A stretch of DNA of 64,000 nt from NCBI GenBank assembly GCA_947095585.1, contig OX352765.1, positions 93,518,965 through 93,582,964 on the forward strand. Reading direction: 5' to 3'. Below, piece after piece: positions 35,088 to 45,758 of the stretch; positions within the stretch are counted from its first letter, which is position 1, and each line of letters begins with the position of its first letter. A program made the translations under genes and the position numbers. Origin of the DNA: Nephrocerus scutellatus (Eukaryota > Arthropoda > Insecta > Diptera > Pipunculidae). The notes beneath the pieces were generated by a model. The model searched no databases and had not been told where the DNA came from. It saw only the letters and a program-made list of their open reading frames with translations.

Positions 35088-35263
35088 TTTTAGTTTTTAC
35101 CGGTTTTCTATTTCTAATTGCTCTGCTCGGTTAGATCAGATGTGCTATTGCTAACTAGCAGTTAAGAAGTTGGTATTTTTCAGTGATAACCGGATCCAAT
35201 TCTTTCATCTTAACTGTTTGGATTAAGCTTTATATCCCAGAAAAGAAGAAACCGACCATAACT

Positions 35264-38200
35264 ATGGCTGTGCCAAACGTCATTCTCAATAATGGAAACA
35301 AAATGCCAATCCTGGGACTTGGAACTTGGGGAGTAAGTGTCTACAAAAACCATAATAGCATCTTTATATAATTTAGAAGTTGAATTTTTGTACAAAAATG
35401 CAATAACTTGTAATAATTTTTATTGTAAAGTGCGAAAACTTTTCATTTAACCTTTAAAAGGTTACTGTGTGACGATGGAGGGCGATAAGGCGAGTGCAAT
35501 GATTGTGCAGTTGTTTTTCTTTGCTGTCAGATTCAGAATTCGCAATGCAGTTGTGCACTTCAATTGGGCTGAATTATCAATTATTTTTGTTGTGCTAGCG
35601 GGCGATGGTGGAGTGGAAACTTCTATTTCAGTTTTATAGGCAGCAGCAACTACAGTGGATTCCAGCAATTTTATTCGATACACCATCAATTATTGTCATT
35701 GCATTCAGTGGAATAATTTAATGAGTTCATTATTAGATTACAACTCTGCTTTCCTTGCCATTAACTGCATTTGCAGCAACAACTCGTGGGAGTCCATTGT
35801 ATTTTAAATAATTAATGAGTAGAGGAACAAGCTATTCAAGCTAGGCTACAATTATAACGTATAATCTACATATATAACACACAAATAACATTCAACATTT
35901 TTCTGAAATTTTACTTCTGAACTCGTATTTAGCAAAAACGTATGAATTAATACCAATATAGCAAAATAATCAGAAGTACTTTTGAAGGGTATAACATTTA
36001 AAGTTACAATAACTCTATTTTTGTTATCTTTGTTTCTAGAGAATTCAACCTGCCTTTCTCACTGATAACAACAATTCCATTTGGCTGATAAGAAAATTAG
36101 CCTTAGATAAGGTGTTGCAATTGCTTAAAGGAACTCATTTGAAAATTCGAACGTTACATAGGTCTGTTAGCGCTGTTACTATGACTATGATTATTAATCA
36201 GCGCTGTGGCAACAGTACAGTTGACACCACAGATGGGACCTGAACCCTTCTGTGATCAGGGCTGCCGTCAAAGCGTTGATTAAGAGAGACTTCTGGCCGG
36301 TTGGGGAAATGTCTCAGGGCTGAGACAATCCAAACGATTAATCAGAACGTATTCCTATAAGAAAACCATTAACCTAGATAAGGATAGCACAGGTCACCTT
36401 GAATCTAAGCTCAGACACAAAACATAGGTTCTGCTCGGAAGATGACGAATCATTCGAACACATTCTCTGTGAATGCTCAGCACTACTTTGGTTAAGGAGG
36501 CGTGCTTTCCATAGGGAATTATGTTCGTCAGCAGACTTGAGAAACTATGCCACACTATCCCATATCAGGAAGGTGGCACGTCTCTTGAATTAGTCACACC
36601 CTATGATACAATATATCCTTTTAGGTCGCAGTGTTAGCCACATGGGCTTCGGTCTACACAAAAAAAAATTACAATGACTGGCCCTGATGATTATTAATAT
36701 AATATAGGTATATACAGGGTGTCCCTCAATTCGTGCACAATAATTTGGGAAATGATTCTTGGGTATATTCTAAGAAAAGAATCGTTCTACAGTAAGGGTC
36801 TATCGTCTATCTCCAGTGTTGACGTCATTTATCGGGAATTGAAGAAATAGCTTACTTTGTTTGGGGTACACTGACCCATGTTAACGAAAATTGCTCTGTT
36901 AATACTAATGGTGGAAACTTCGTTTAGAAAGAAATACTAGCCTTTGTAATTGCGTTTAAATAAAGTTGATATCTTATTTGGGTCTTCAGAAACCCAACTT
37001 CTATTCCTGTTCCAGTTTTCTTGTCCATGATAATTTTTGAGCTCGATTTTCTCCAGAAAATGCCTAATAAACATAACGTTTTACTATTTTTTCTTATGAT
37101 CGTAACAATAATACAAAATAAAAATAATCAACAAGTTTGCGGAAAACCCATAGATTTTATGATACTTGGGAAAACCTGCAGCAGGCAAAATTTAAAAAAG
37201 GGGTTTTTTTTTTGCTTTAAGCTCCAAAAGCTATGAATAAATAATGATTTTGTGTGGTTTAAGTTTTTGTTGAAATGGAGTTTCGGAATGGTGTAGTCTA
37301 TGTTGTCTGGGATCCTAACTAAATTCAGGGTAGAGGAGTACCCGATTTCATTTCTAGTCCACTGTGAGATAGCATTAAGGGGAATAGGCGAACTAGCAGC
37401 TACTTGTCTGCTGTAAATGTCGAGTGGTTTAAGGCCGAACAGAATGGCCAATGCTGGGGAGGGGGCTGTACGAAGTGCTCCGCTCATACAAAGACTAGCT
37501 GTTCTTTGGACTTTGTTAAATTTGTCAAGGTTTACTTTTTTATTTAAGGCAGTCCACCACACCGTATAGAAGAGTAGGTCTTACTACCGCTATATATAGC
37601 CAATGGGTTATATGGGGTTATGTGCTACGAAGGGCTTTTTTTGCGTTCGAAGATTGTCACTGTGGCTTTACGAACTCTTACTTGTATGTTGTATTAGCTT
37701 GCATACTGTGTGGTCAACTTGTAGAAGATACATACCATTCATTATAGCCTCCGTCTTTACGTTGTTGATGAAACCTTCAATGCAATTCAACGAAAATGGA
37801 AACACGTAAATGTAAAAAACTACGTTTTTCGGGTATAAACTTTAATTGATAGATTGACACACGCGTCACACGCGCCTCGTGTGTCCTTACAGAAATGGCC
37901 CATGACACTTAGCTACTCCCAAAATATCAGCTCACTAGGTTGCGTAAAATGTGGTTAAAAATAACCTCAAAGAAGTCGAAGAAACAGACAAACAGGCACT
38001 GTTCGACGCATCAGACGCGCTAACGGGACTCACGGCATGCGTCACATGCAAGATCTCATAATGATGCATGACACTGAGCTCCTCAAAAAATGTACGCTTT
38101 CTAGGTCGTGTGAAAGGTGGTTAGAAAGGGCCTCAGTTCAGCCCGAAAAAGTCTAAAAATTACTTTTCCACACGTCACACGCGCCACTCGCGATGAGTGT

Positions 38201-41200
38201 CACACTCGGGTTTTCACAAATGGCCCATGACACTTAGCTGCTTAAGTAGGACCTCAAAGAAGGTGAAAAATACGGACAAAGTCAACTAAAATACATTTTT
38301 TAAAAAGAAAACTAGGCAACGTACCACGTTTAAAAAAAAAAAAAAAAAATATATCCATTTTATCCATTTTGAAACGACCATCAAAACTAAATGAAATAAT
38401 AAATTCGTAGGCCAAACTCACGCTTGCGCTTGTCAACGTGTAAACACAGCACATTGCTTTCGTTGAACCGCGTTCGGTGTTCGACAAAATGGTGGTTCGT
38501 ACATGCAACCAACAACGAGTTTGATGTCAGTGGTGATAATTGTTCGTTGTACGTTGTCATTATCATTCATTAGCGTGTCGGTTTGTCGGATTTAAAAGGA
38601 AATGAGTGATTTACGCAGTTGCAAGAAGGATTTCATCCTTGAATTCATCGAATTGTACAAAAGTTTTCCATGCCTTTGGAAGATAAAATCCAAAGAGTAC
38701 TCCAACAGGTATTCAAAGCGTAGAGCATACACAATTCTTGTGGAAAAACTCAAAGAACAGATCCCAAACTGTACCAAGGACACTGTTGTGAAGAAGGTGG
38801 ACTCACTGAGGGGTAATTTTCGGCGAGAAAACAAAAAAGTTACCGCCTCGGAAAGATCGGGTGCGGAAAATGTTTATGTACCAATACTTTGGTATTATGA
38901 CAAATTGTTGTTCCTGAAGGACCAAGAAGTACCAAGAAAAGGCACAACCAGCAGCAAAGGCAACATTAAAATTGACGAGACTCGAAACGTTGCCCCAGAT
39001 AAGGTGAGTGAGTGAAGCTTCGCATTGACTACTCCGAGTGGCATCTCTCCATGCTGTTTCACTATCTATGGAAAACAAAATGATTTTCTTATTTCTGTTC
39101 TTAGGATTCGACAGATAAATGCAACGACCAAGATCCACTGAATACATATTCACTAAACGTGGATACTAAGGATGATTTTACAGACCCATCAGCAGACCAT
39201 TCAAGACAGGCATACCCGGCAGCAACACCAAGTGAAGAACAAAAACCCACACCCACAATCGCAAATGTTGGAAGCGTAAAAAGACGGAATCACCACAGTT
39301 TGTACGATGACGTCATTATGCAGGTGCACAAGAGGTTAAAAAATCACCAATCTTCGGAGGATGCCTGCGATGTAGCTGGAAAAAACATCGCATTCAAGCT
39401 GAGAGCTCTGCCAACATCGATTCGGTCCATCACGGAAAAACTAATGACAGATATTTTGTTCCAGGCAGAGATTGGCAACATCAACAATGCATCGTCAGTA
39501 ACAATAAACAATAATTTAGCTCCAGGCTTAAATTCGCGTAAAAACGAATAAAGAAAATGTTAAGTCCAATAATAAGAGTTTCCCATTTTATCTCAATTCA
39601 TTGTTCCATTCACTCTACAACACCAAGAATCGTTGACTAAGTAAGAACTGGAACGAATGCTGGAGTTGACTCAGGTTATGACAGAAGAATCAATGGCCAT
39701 CAGCCGATTAGGATTTCATTGTCTTTCTAGTGCCTCACACTTAAGTCATCGAAACCAAAGTGCACTTGTATAGCCTTAAATGATGATGATACTTATCATA
39801 TTTCCTAGAATTAGATATATATGTATGATGTTTTGTAGTGAAACGTTTGTGGCAGGCAAGGGAAAGAATGTTTCTTACCTCAAATCTCAAACTCTCATTG
39901 CGGTTACCATTGATGGCAGTTGCACGCAGTGAAATATTTCATTAACAATAACAAGTCGGTCTTAATTATAAGTTCGATGCCATAATTGTTATCGTTTTCC
40001 AACGATAACGATCCAATTAACAGCAATATTTACAATCCCTTTGCCAATAAGTTAGTGTGTGAAGAACATCATCTGTTCTAATTGACATCCAAGTGTTAAT
40101 GTATCACAATTGTCGTTACACTTATTATTTTAGAGCCCTCCAGGCGAGGTTGCCCAAGCGGTTAAGGACGCCATCGACATTGGTTATCGTCACATTGATT
40201 GCGCTCATGTCTATGGCAATGAACAAGAAGTCGGAGAGGGTATTTCTACTAAGATTGCTGAAGGTGTTGTTAAGAGGTTTGCTTGTTTTTCGGATGATAG
40301 TGAAAACTGTACAAATTTACCACAACCAACGATCGTTTTGTTTTTGCAGGGAAGACCTCTTCATCACAAGCAAATTGTGGAACACGTTTCACAGTTCTGC
40401 CTTGGTACGTGGTGCATGCGAGACAACATTGAAAAATCTTGGCCTCAGCTACATCGACATGTACCTTATTCATTGGCCAATGGGCTACAAAGAAGGCGGA
40501 CAACTTTTTCCCACTGATGCAGACGGTAAGACGGCCTACTCCGAAGTTGACTACATCGATACATGGAAGGAAATGGAGAAACTTGCAGATGATGGCCTAT
40601 GCAAGTCGATTGGAATTTCCAATTTCAATAAAAAGCAAATTGAACGCGTCCTTGCTGCGGCCCGTATCCCGCCGGCAACCAATCAAGTCGAATGCCATCC
40701 ATATTTGACACAGAAGAAGCTTATGGAGTTCTGTAAGTCAAAGAACATTGTGATTACTGCTTACAGTCCATTGGGATCACCCAACCGGCCATGGGCTAAG
40801 CCCGGTGACCCAGTGCTTATGGAAGACCCAAAGGTAAGTTGCACAGATCACATATACGTATGTACGTACGTGACTTTTATGTTTGCAGATCATTGCCATA
40901 GCCGAGAAATACAAGAAGACCGCCGCTCAAATTCTGATTCGCTACCAGATTCAACGCGGAAACATTGTTATCCCCAAATCAGTCACCAAGAGCCGAATTG
41001 CATCAAACTTTGATGTTTTCGGCTTCGAATTGAATACCGATGATGTGGCAATAATCGACGGCTTCGATTGTAATGGACGCTTTGTCCCAATAACTGCGTA
41101 AGTTAGCTATCATGCGTTGCGCTATTTTGATAATTTTTGTAATTTCTCTCTCTCTGTCTTGACGAATCCATTGCAGTGATGCTGGAGTTCATCCACATTA

Positions 41201-42023
41201 TCCCTTTCTCGACGAGTATTAAAAACTTTGTAAGAAAATGACCGCCAAGAGACGAAGTTTTTGGTAAATTTTGAATTAGATTTTCTGGGAAGAACACACG
41301 CACACACTTTCCGATACATTGCAATCAAATCACAGAACTCTCACAATGGAAAACCTTATGCCCTAAATCTTAAACCTTAGAATACTCTTACCACGCACAT
41401 AGTTTTATATTGTGACAAACTTCCGTGTTATTATATTGATGTTTTTTTACTAAAATTGTCTGCTAATGGAGGTCTCACAATAGAAAAACCTAATACTTAT
41501 GACTTAGAAGACTGTGTGAATTCCCAACATAACGAGCAAGATTTTGTCAAAACAAAAATCCATACAATCTTCAGTATTAAGTTTTTCTATTGTGAGAGCT
41601 CCCTAACCGAGTATATCATCTTTGTTCCAACGCAGTTTTTATCCAGTAACTTCCCTGTATGTAAAAATCCTGGCTATCGAGATAGTAAATAGCTCACTAG
41701 GTGTCTGTTGTGGAAAATATTTTTTATTACTATCTACTACTATTTTGGAATGCAGTTGTGATGAGTGAAGTGTTTAGTAGTAGCAACACAGCGACAGCGT
41801 TAGTCAGACTGTGGTATACCTTTTCTTGCTAAAAATGAATCCACCCATTCTTGCTAACCAAGTTGTTAATCCCTTTTGTATCGTTACTCGTATAGTACCT
41901 GCTCGTATTTATAATGACCCTGTTCAATTAAACTGGTTTTCTTTCATTTACTTATAATCATTTGTTGTTCTTTACAGCGGTCTTGGCCATCCTTATCATC
42001 CGTTCGAAAATGATGAATTCTAA
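35264..42023 (+). CDS. Aldo-keto reductase (AKR1 family)
   Basis: Coding exons are 35264-35332, 40134-40276, 40350-40833, 40889-41097, plus one of two last exons (41177-41222 or 41978-42023). Each combination gives 316 residues, the usual length for the NADPH-dependent AKR family. The catalytic tetrad is visible as Asp45 and Tyr50 ([10 protein letters not shown]), Lys79 (ITSKLWN) and His112 (LIHWP), each two residues off the AKR1B1 numbering. The cofactor block [13 protein letters not shown] lies near residues 260-275. It reduces carbonyl compounds such as aldehydes in the cytosol. The exact substrate is not knowable here. All junctions keep frame (phases 0, 2, 0, 2). Intron 1 (4.8 kb) holds LOA debris and a separate MADF-type gene on the same strand. 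A poly(A) signal AATAAA is near 42162. Confidence 0.93.
36230..36610 (+). pseudogene. LOA-type C-terminal zinc-knuckle fragment
   Basis: An open frame (36399-36593) carries [20 protein letters not shown], the C-x2-C-x-H-x-C type knuckle found at the C-terminus of LOA/R1 ORF2, and continues to [11 protein letters not shown] then a stop. It lies inside intron 1 of the aldo-keto reductase. The upstream part 36230-36390 reads as degraded sequence from the same element. Confidence 0.6.
36714..36860 (+). mobile_element. Possible DNA-transposon end
   Basis: ACAGGGTGTCCCTCAATTCGTG resembles the ACAGGGTGT(T/C) terminal sequence seen at 9685 beside the mariner-like remnant. No transposase frame was found, so this is only suggestive. 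Confidence 0.3.
37128..37590 (-). pseudogene. LOA-type RT thumb fragment
   Basis: The minus-strand frame reads [35 protein letters not shown], and then a Leu/Ile-rich block with [10 protein letters not shown]. This is the thumb and connection region between the RT and the RNase H domain in LOA-type ORF2. It lies in the opposite orientation inside intron 1 of the aldo-keto reductase. Confidence 0.65.
37850..38290 (+). repeat. Satellite-like tandem repeat, about 160-bp unit
   Basis: CATGACACT(T/G)AGCT recurs at 37901, 38067 and 38226 (spacings 166 and 159 bases). Each is followed by a conserved block of the type CTCACTAGGT(C/T)G(T/C)GT, a TGGTTA-like word and ACCTCAAAGAAGG. The same blocks, with about 100-base spacing, appear at 51190-51380. 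Confidence 0.65.
38602..39551 (+). CDS. MADF-type DNA-binding protein nested in the AKR intron
   Basis: Exons 38602-39003 and 39105-39551, joined by a 101-base intron (GTGAGT...TTAG) in phase 0, give 282 residues. The N-terminal 90 residues ([67 protein letters not shown]) have the helix pattern of MADF (Myb/SANT-like) DNA-binding domains. After an acidic linker, a C-terminal helix block ([42 protein letters not shown]) resembles the BESS-like end found in insect proteins of this sort. Such proteins are often derived from the second ORF of PIF/Harbinger transposons, so it may be domesticated or a recent mobile copy. It is uninterrupted and properly spliced. Confidence 0.8.
39552..40133 (+). 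other. End of AKR intron 1
   Basis: Noncoding sequence between the nested MADF gene and AKR exon 2. A poly(A) signal for the nested gene was not clear. Confidence 0.4.
41177..41222 (+). other. AKR alternative last exon, proximal
   Basis: Encodes (A)[14 protein letters not shown] and stop, 46 bases, phase 2 at its acceptor (TTGCAG). The C-terminal loop of AKRs contributes to substrate binding. Confidence 0.8.
41978..42023 (+). other. AKR alternative last exon, distal
   Basis: Encodes (A)[14 protein letters not shown] and stop, also 46 bases, phase 2 at its acceptor (TTTACAG). It aligns residue for residue with the proximal exon over its last 15 positions, so the two were probably duplicated. 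Confidence 0.8.
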
Positions 42024-42264
42024 AGCGTGGATGGAAGGAAGTGCCTCACTTTAGTAATTAGATGCTAACACAAACCCAACACACATCCACAAGCAAATTA
42101 TATTGTTATCCGTAGATTATTGGGGACGTACACTGTCATTTTTAGATTAGTTTCTGACGAAATAAAATTATAGTTAGACGTTTCTGTTCTTTCTGAGTTA
42201 AATGAAAATAAATTGAATTTCAAATAAAAAAACTCTGTTGTTTTGAATATATATACATACAAGT
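42024..42264 (+). other. AKR 3' untranslated region and spacer
   Basis: An AATAAA near 42162 is a probable poly(A) signal for the distal isoform. Confidence 0.5.
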
Positions 42265-43370
42265 ATACATTTCGAAGTGTCCGACGTGCTCATTTCGGTG
42301 TCAAAAAAATAGTAGAGATTTTAAAGAAAGACTTTTACATCCCGAAGCTTTCGGAAAAGGCGGAGAACTGCATCAGCTGTTGCATTCAATGCATTTTATT
42401 GAGACGGAAGTATGGTAAACACGATGGGGGAACTTCATCCCATATCTAAGGAGTCACAACCTCTAGATACGTTTCTATTGACTATGACTGGAACAGCAGA
42501 AGGTTATCAACACATTTTCGTTGTTGTCGACGGGTTTTCTAAGTTTTCGTCGTTATACCCGTTGAGATCGACAGGTAGTCGTGAAGCACACTAGAGATGC
42601 TGGCGAACGAAAAACATTTGGAATAGTATCGGAACGGGGGGGGGCGGCTTTTACGTCGAAAGATCAAGAATTTTTGCTCAAAAAACAACATCGACATCGA
42701 TCATGTCTGTCAAGACTCTTCAAATCCAGGAATTTAACCATAACATCTAAGCTGCTGGTGTATAAGACAATGGTCATACCAGTACTTACCTATGGATCCG
42801 AGACTTGGTGCTTAGTAAAATGCATTTTGACCTCTAAGCGGCGTTTGATAGAAAAATCTTACAAGTCACAAGTACAAGAATGGTAAAGTTGAACGAGTCA
42901 ACCAACTTATCGTCCCAGTTCTAAGAAAATTATCTATTGAACATCCGAAAAAATGGTTTAGATATGTGCCACGAGTTCAAAATTCTACCTTTCATAGCAG
43001 TGTAAATCTAACCCCACATGAAGTTCTGACTGGCGTTAAGATGCAGATAGGCGACGATGGTGTTATTCTAGAAGTTCTTCAGGAACATAACTCATGCTCA
43101 GGAGCAACAAAAGTAACTGTAGGACAAACATCGTCAAAGTGCTTGTATATATTCGGTGAGCGATATAGTAGCAGTACAACGTACACAATATGGAAGCCAT
43201 TTGAAATTAATTGCGTAATCGCTTCTCCGGTCCATACATAGTCATAAAAAGAATGGACAATGAACGGTATGAAGTGGAGCAAATTGGTGTCATCGAGGGG
43301 CCATACCACAGTCGTTCTCCGGCAGATAATATGAAGACCTGGGTCGGGGTCCGATGAACAGTAGGAATGG
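42265..43370 (+). pseudogene. Gypsy-like LTR retrotransposon integrase remnant
   Basis: A zinc-binding HHCC region (HFGVKKIVEILKKDFYIPKLS, CISCCIQC) precedes an integrase core start (GYQHIFVVVDGFSKF, near 42500) and an AAFTSKDQEF block near 42650. The core is then interrupted by an RTE-like fragment (42700-42880). It resumes with GKVERVNQLIVPVLRKLS, TPHEVLTGVKM and a C-terminal NRFSGPY(I)VIKR-type segment near 43205-43250. Stops and frameshifts are present. The copy has no functional pol gene. A short purine-rich stretch near 43466-43480 could be the polypurine tract before a 3' LTR, but no LTR pair was found. Confidence 0.75.
42700..42880 (+). mobile_element. RTE-like fragment inside the integrase remnant
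   Basis: CTGTCAAGACTCTTCAAATCC...TGCTGGTGTATAAGACAATGG and the frame KTMVIPVLTYGSETWCLVK match the RTE-like family (compare 33500-33580). It splits the integrase frame at about 42695-42885. Precise ends and a target-site duplication were not seen. Confidence 0.65.
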
Positions 43371-44029
43371 CCGTGTAACATGAGAGGAAGAGACGGATGG
43401 AGGTGCAACTGCTGTTCTGGTCTCTGACTCTGACATTATTATACATTTTATGTTTTAGTCTGGTCAGTAGGACGATTGTAGGAGGAGGTCGGAATTAGTC
43501 TGGTGTGTTTTGCAAACGTTCTTATTTTAATATTTATATATTTTCTTAATAATTAATAAAGAATTGTTTAAATATTCCAATTGTGGGAAGACAGGTGGTT
43601 TACATAGATATCACACCTTTTCTAACTACATCATCTTCCTCTTCCCTATATTTAAAAAAAACAACCCATAAAAATTAAAATTTTTCATCTAAATTCTCTA
43701 ATCGCAGAAATTGATATGGGAGCCTCTCGATCCTGGGCCATTTTTTTTTTATTGTAGAAGAAAATCATCGAAACAAACATTTGACATCAGAAGTTAAAAT
43801 TGAAAAAGCTCAGATCATTTTATTCTGAGCACTTAGAGCACGCTCATACTCTGAGCAAATAAGAAACACGAACATTTATCTTGAGAACTCTTTGACTGCT
43901 CTGAACTAATTTTTGAAAACGCCAAATGACAGAATATTGTGAAAACTTGTTGTTCTATCTGTAAGTTGATATCGACAACAAAAAAAACGACATCAATACA
44001 AATTCATTTGCTGGGTTCATTTGTGCGTG
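43371..44029. other. Intergenic DNA
   Basis: May contain 3' LTR remnants of the adjacent Gypsy-like element. Nothing is firm enough to call. Confidence 0.35.
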
Positions 44030-44440
44030 CGCTAAGATTTCTCTCTCTCTCTCTCCACCACCACCAAAACCATGCAGCGCAGCCGACTGCGCAGCACACA
44101 CCGCAGACAGTCCATAAAGGGCGACGAATATCTGATGCCAGTACAGATATTTAAAAAATGTATAAGGGCCTTGCGGCCGAACTCGGGACCCGATCACTAC
44201 CAAATTTTCGAAAAAGTATTGTTTATTGGGTATACACATGTGTGTAAAATTTGAAGAAAATCGGGTAAATTTTTTAAAATTTTTGTTTGGGAGCCCCCCG
44301 ACCCCGCAGCCCGAGGGGCCTTTAATAGAAAGTGTTGTCTCCGGAAATACACATGTGTGCAAAATTTCAATAAAATCGGGCCATGGGAAGTGGGTTAAAA
44401 ATTGATCGCAAGAATCCACGACAGACGACCGACCGACGAC
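44030..44440. repeat. Repeat with two diverged internal copies
   Basis: A CT run at 44039-44055 is followed by two related blocks about 116 bases apart: TACACATGTGTGTAAAATTT (44232) and TACACATGTGTGCAAAATTT (44348). Each is followed by AAAATCGGG. The tail carries CGACCGACCGACG words. It resembles a small non-autonomous transposon but ends are unresolved. Confidence 0.5.
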
Positions 44441-44764
44441 CCACGGGCAAGTGAAGTTAATATAGAGAATTTAAAAATATAATAATAATCTCATTGCTAA
44501 CATTTTCATTTATTACTTTTGTTCATAAATCTTGCAAAGAATATCTAGCTTGAAGATTTAAATTAAATAAAGTAATCCTCCCTATAATCCCTATATTATC
44601 ATTTATTTCGGATTGAATCATACCGCCAGACAAGTGTTATTTACAACAATGCACTATGTGTGATGCACACGCACTTCTTGACTTAAGTTGCTGTTAGTTA
44701 GCATTGGGAAATGCTTTAAAATCGTTACGATAATCCGCCAACCTTCTATTTGGACCTAATATCC
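44441..44764. other. AT-rich intergenic DNA
   Basis: No gene or repeat recognised. Confidence 0.35.
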
Positions 44765-45055
44765 TTGCAAAACCAGATTCCGGAGACTCTATAATGATGA
44801 GATCAACGAGCGTTACCGCGATGTCGACATCGTGAAGAAAATTAAGCTCGGTAGACTCCGGTGGGCTGCTCGCATGAGCAAAGAGGATCCTGCTCGGAAA
44901 TTCCTTTGAGGTAGGATTTATGGAACACGACAGCGAGGCCGGCCAAGCCTACGCTGGAAGGATGGCGTAGACCGTGACGCCCAGAGTTTAGGGATGCCAA
45001 ACTGGATGACATCGGCTCGAAATCGGAACCGGTGTAGAGCCAAATATAATAATCC
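44765..45055 (+). mobile_element. RTE-like 3' tail
   Basis: TATAATGATGAGATCAACGAG through AATTAAGCTCGGTAGACTCCG, then GGCGTAGACCGTGACGCC and GCCAAACTGGATGACATCGG, matches the tail seen at 28555-28810 and 33660-33760. Confidence 0.7.
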
Positions 45056-45758
45056 TTGCAAAACGGTCTGTGTTCCAGATAAGTAATCAATCATCACAAA
45101 ACTAACGATGAGAACTCTGACAATCAACATGATGGTGCATCGGGGCATCCAAAAAGGCATCCATCGGTTTTTGTTTTTTGTTTCAAGCCAAAGACAACTT
45201 CTCAACTGTTTTCTCCAAAAATTAAATTTATTTCTTGTAATCTTCTGATTTATTTTCTTCTTTTCAAATATATATTTTATCGTTGGATTTTTTGCTTCTC
45301 ATTGCTGGCTTAGGTTCAAGTTATGTCTGCTCTTTGCAATGAAAGTGTGTGTATGTATTTCTATGATATCTCTTATGCTTATTCTACCGACTGATGAGAA
45401 TTTACTTTTTAATGTTAATGTCAAGTTAATGCTTATGTATGTTTGTATGTAATTGTTTATTAATTTATTTATTATGGTATATCATTTCATTCCATTTATT
45501 GTACATTTTGTTTTGTTGTATGTTCTGTATTTTCCAGTTGTTGGGCGTATGTGTTTGTTGTTAATGCGAATGCGAATGCGAACAACTAAAAACCAAGTAT
45601 AAAAATTTCTTAATTTATATTTTTTGTGTGTATGTGAAAATGCTATTACAATAATAATCAGAAGAAACATAAACGTAATGGTAAACACTTGAAAAATGTC
45701 CAATAACAAATAAAGGCATTGCACTTATTGCAAAAGAGACAAAATGACCAACTGGAAT
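45056..45758 (-). other. Cdk11 3' untranslated region and spacer
   Basis: On the minus strand an AATAAA (about 45492-45497) lies downstream of the Cdk11 stop codon and could be its poly(A) signal. Small GCGAAT repeats are seen near 45565-45585. Confidence 0.45.

Noticed and set aside
40140..40175. tRNA-like word GGTTGCCCAAGCGGTTAAGG
   Set aside because: It lies inside the AKR coding exon and encodes the conserved [10 protein letters not shown] segment.
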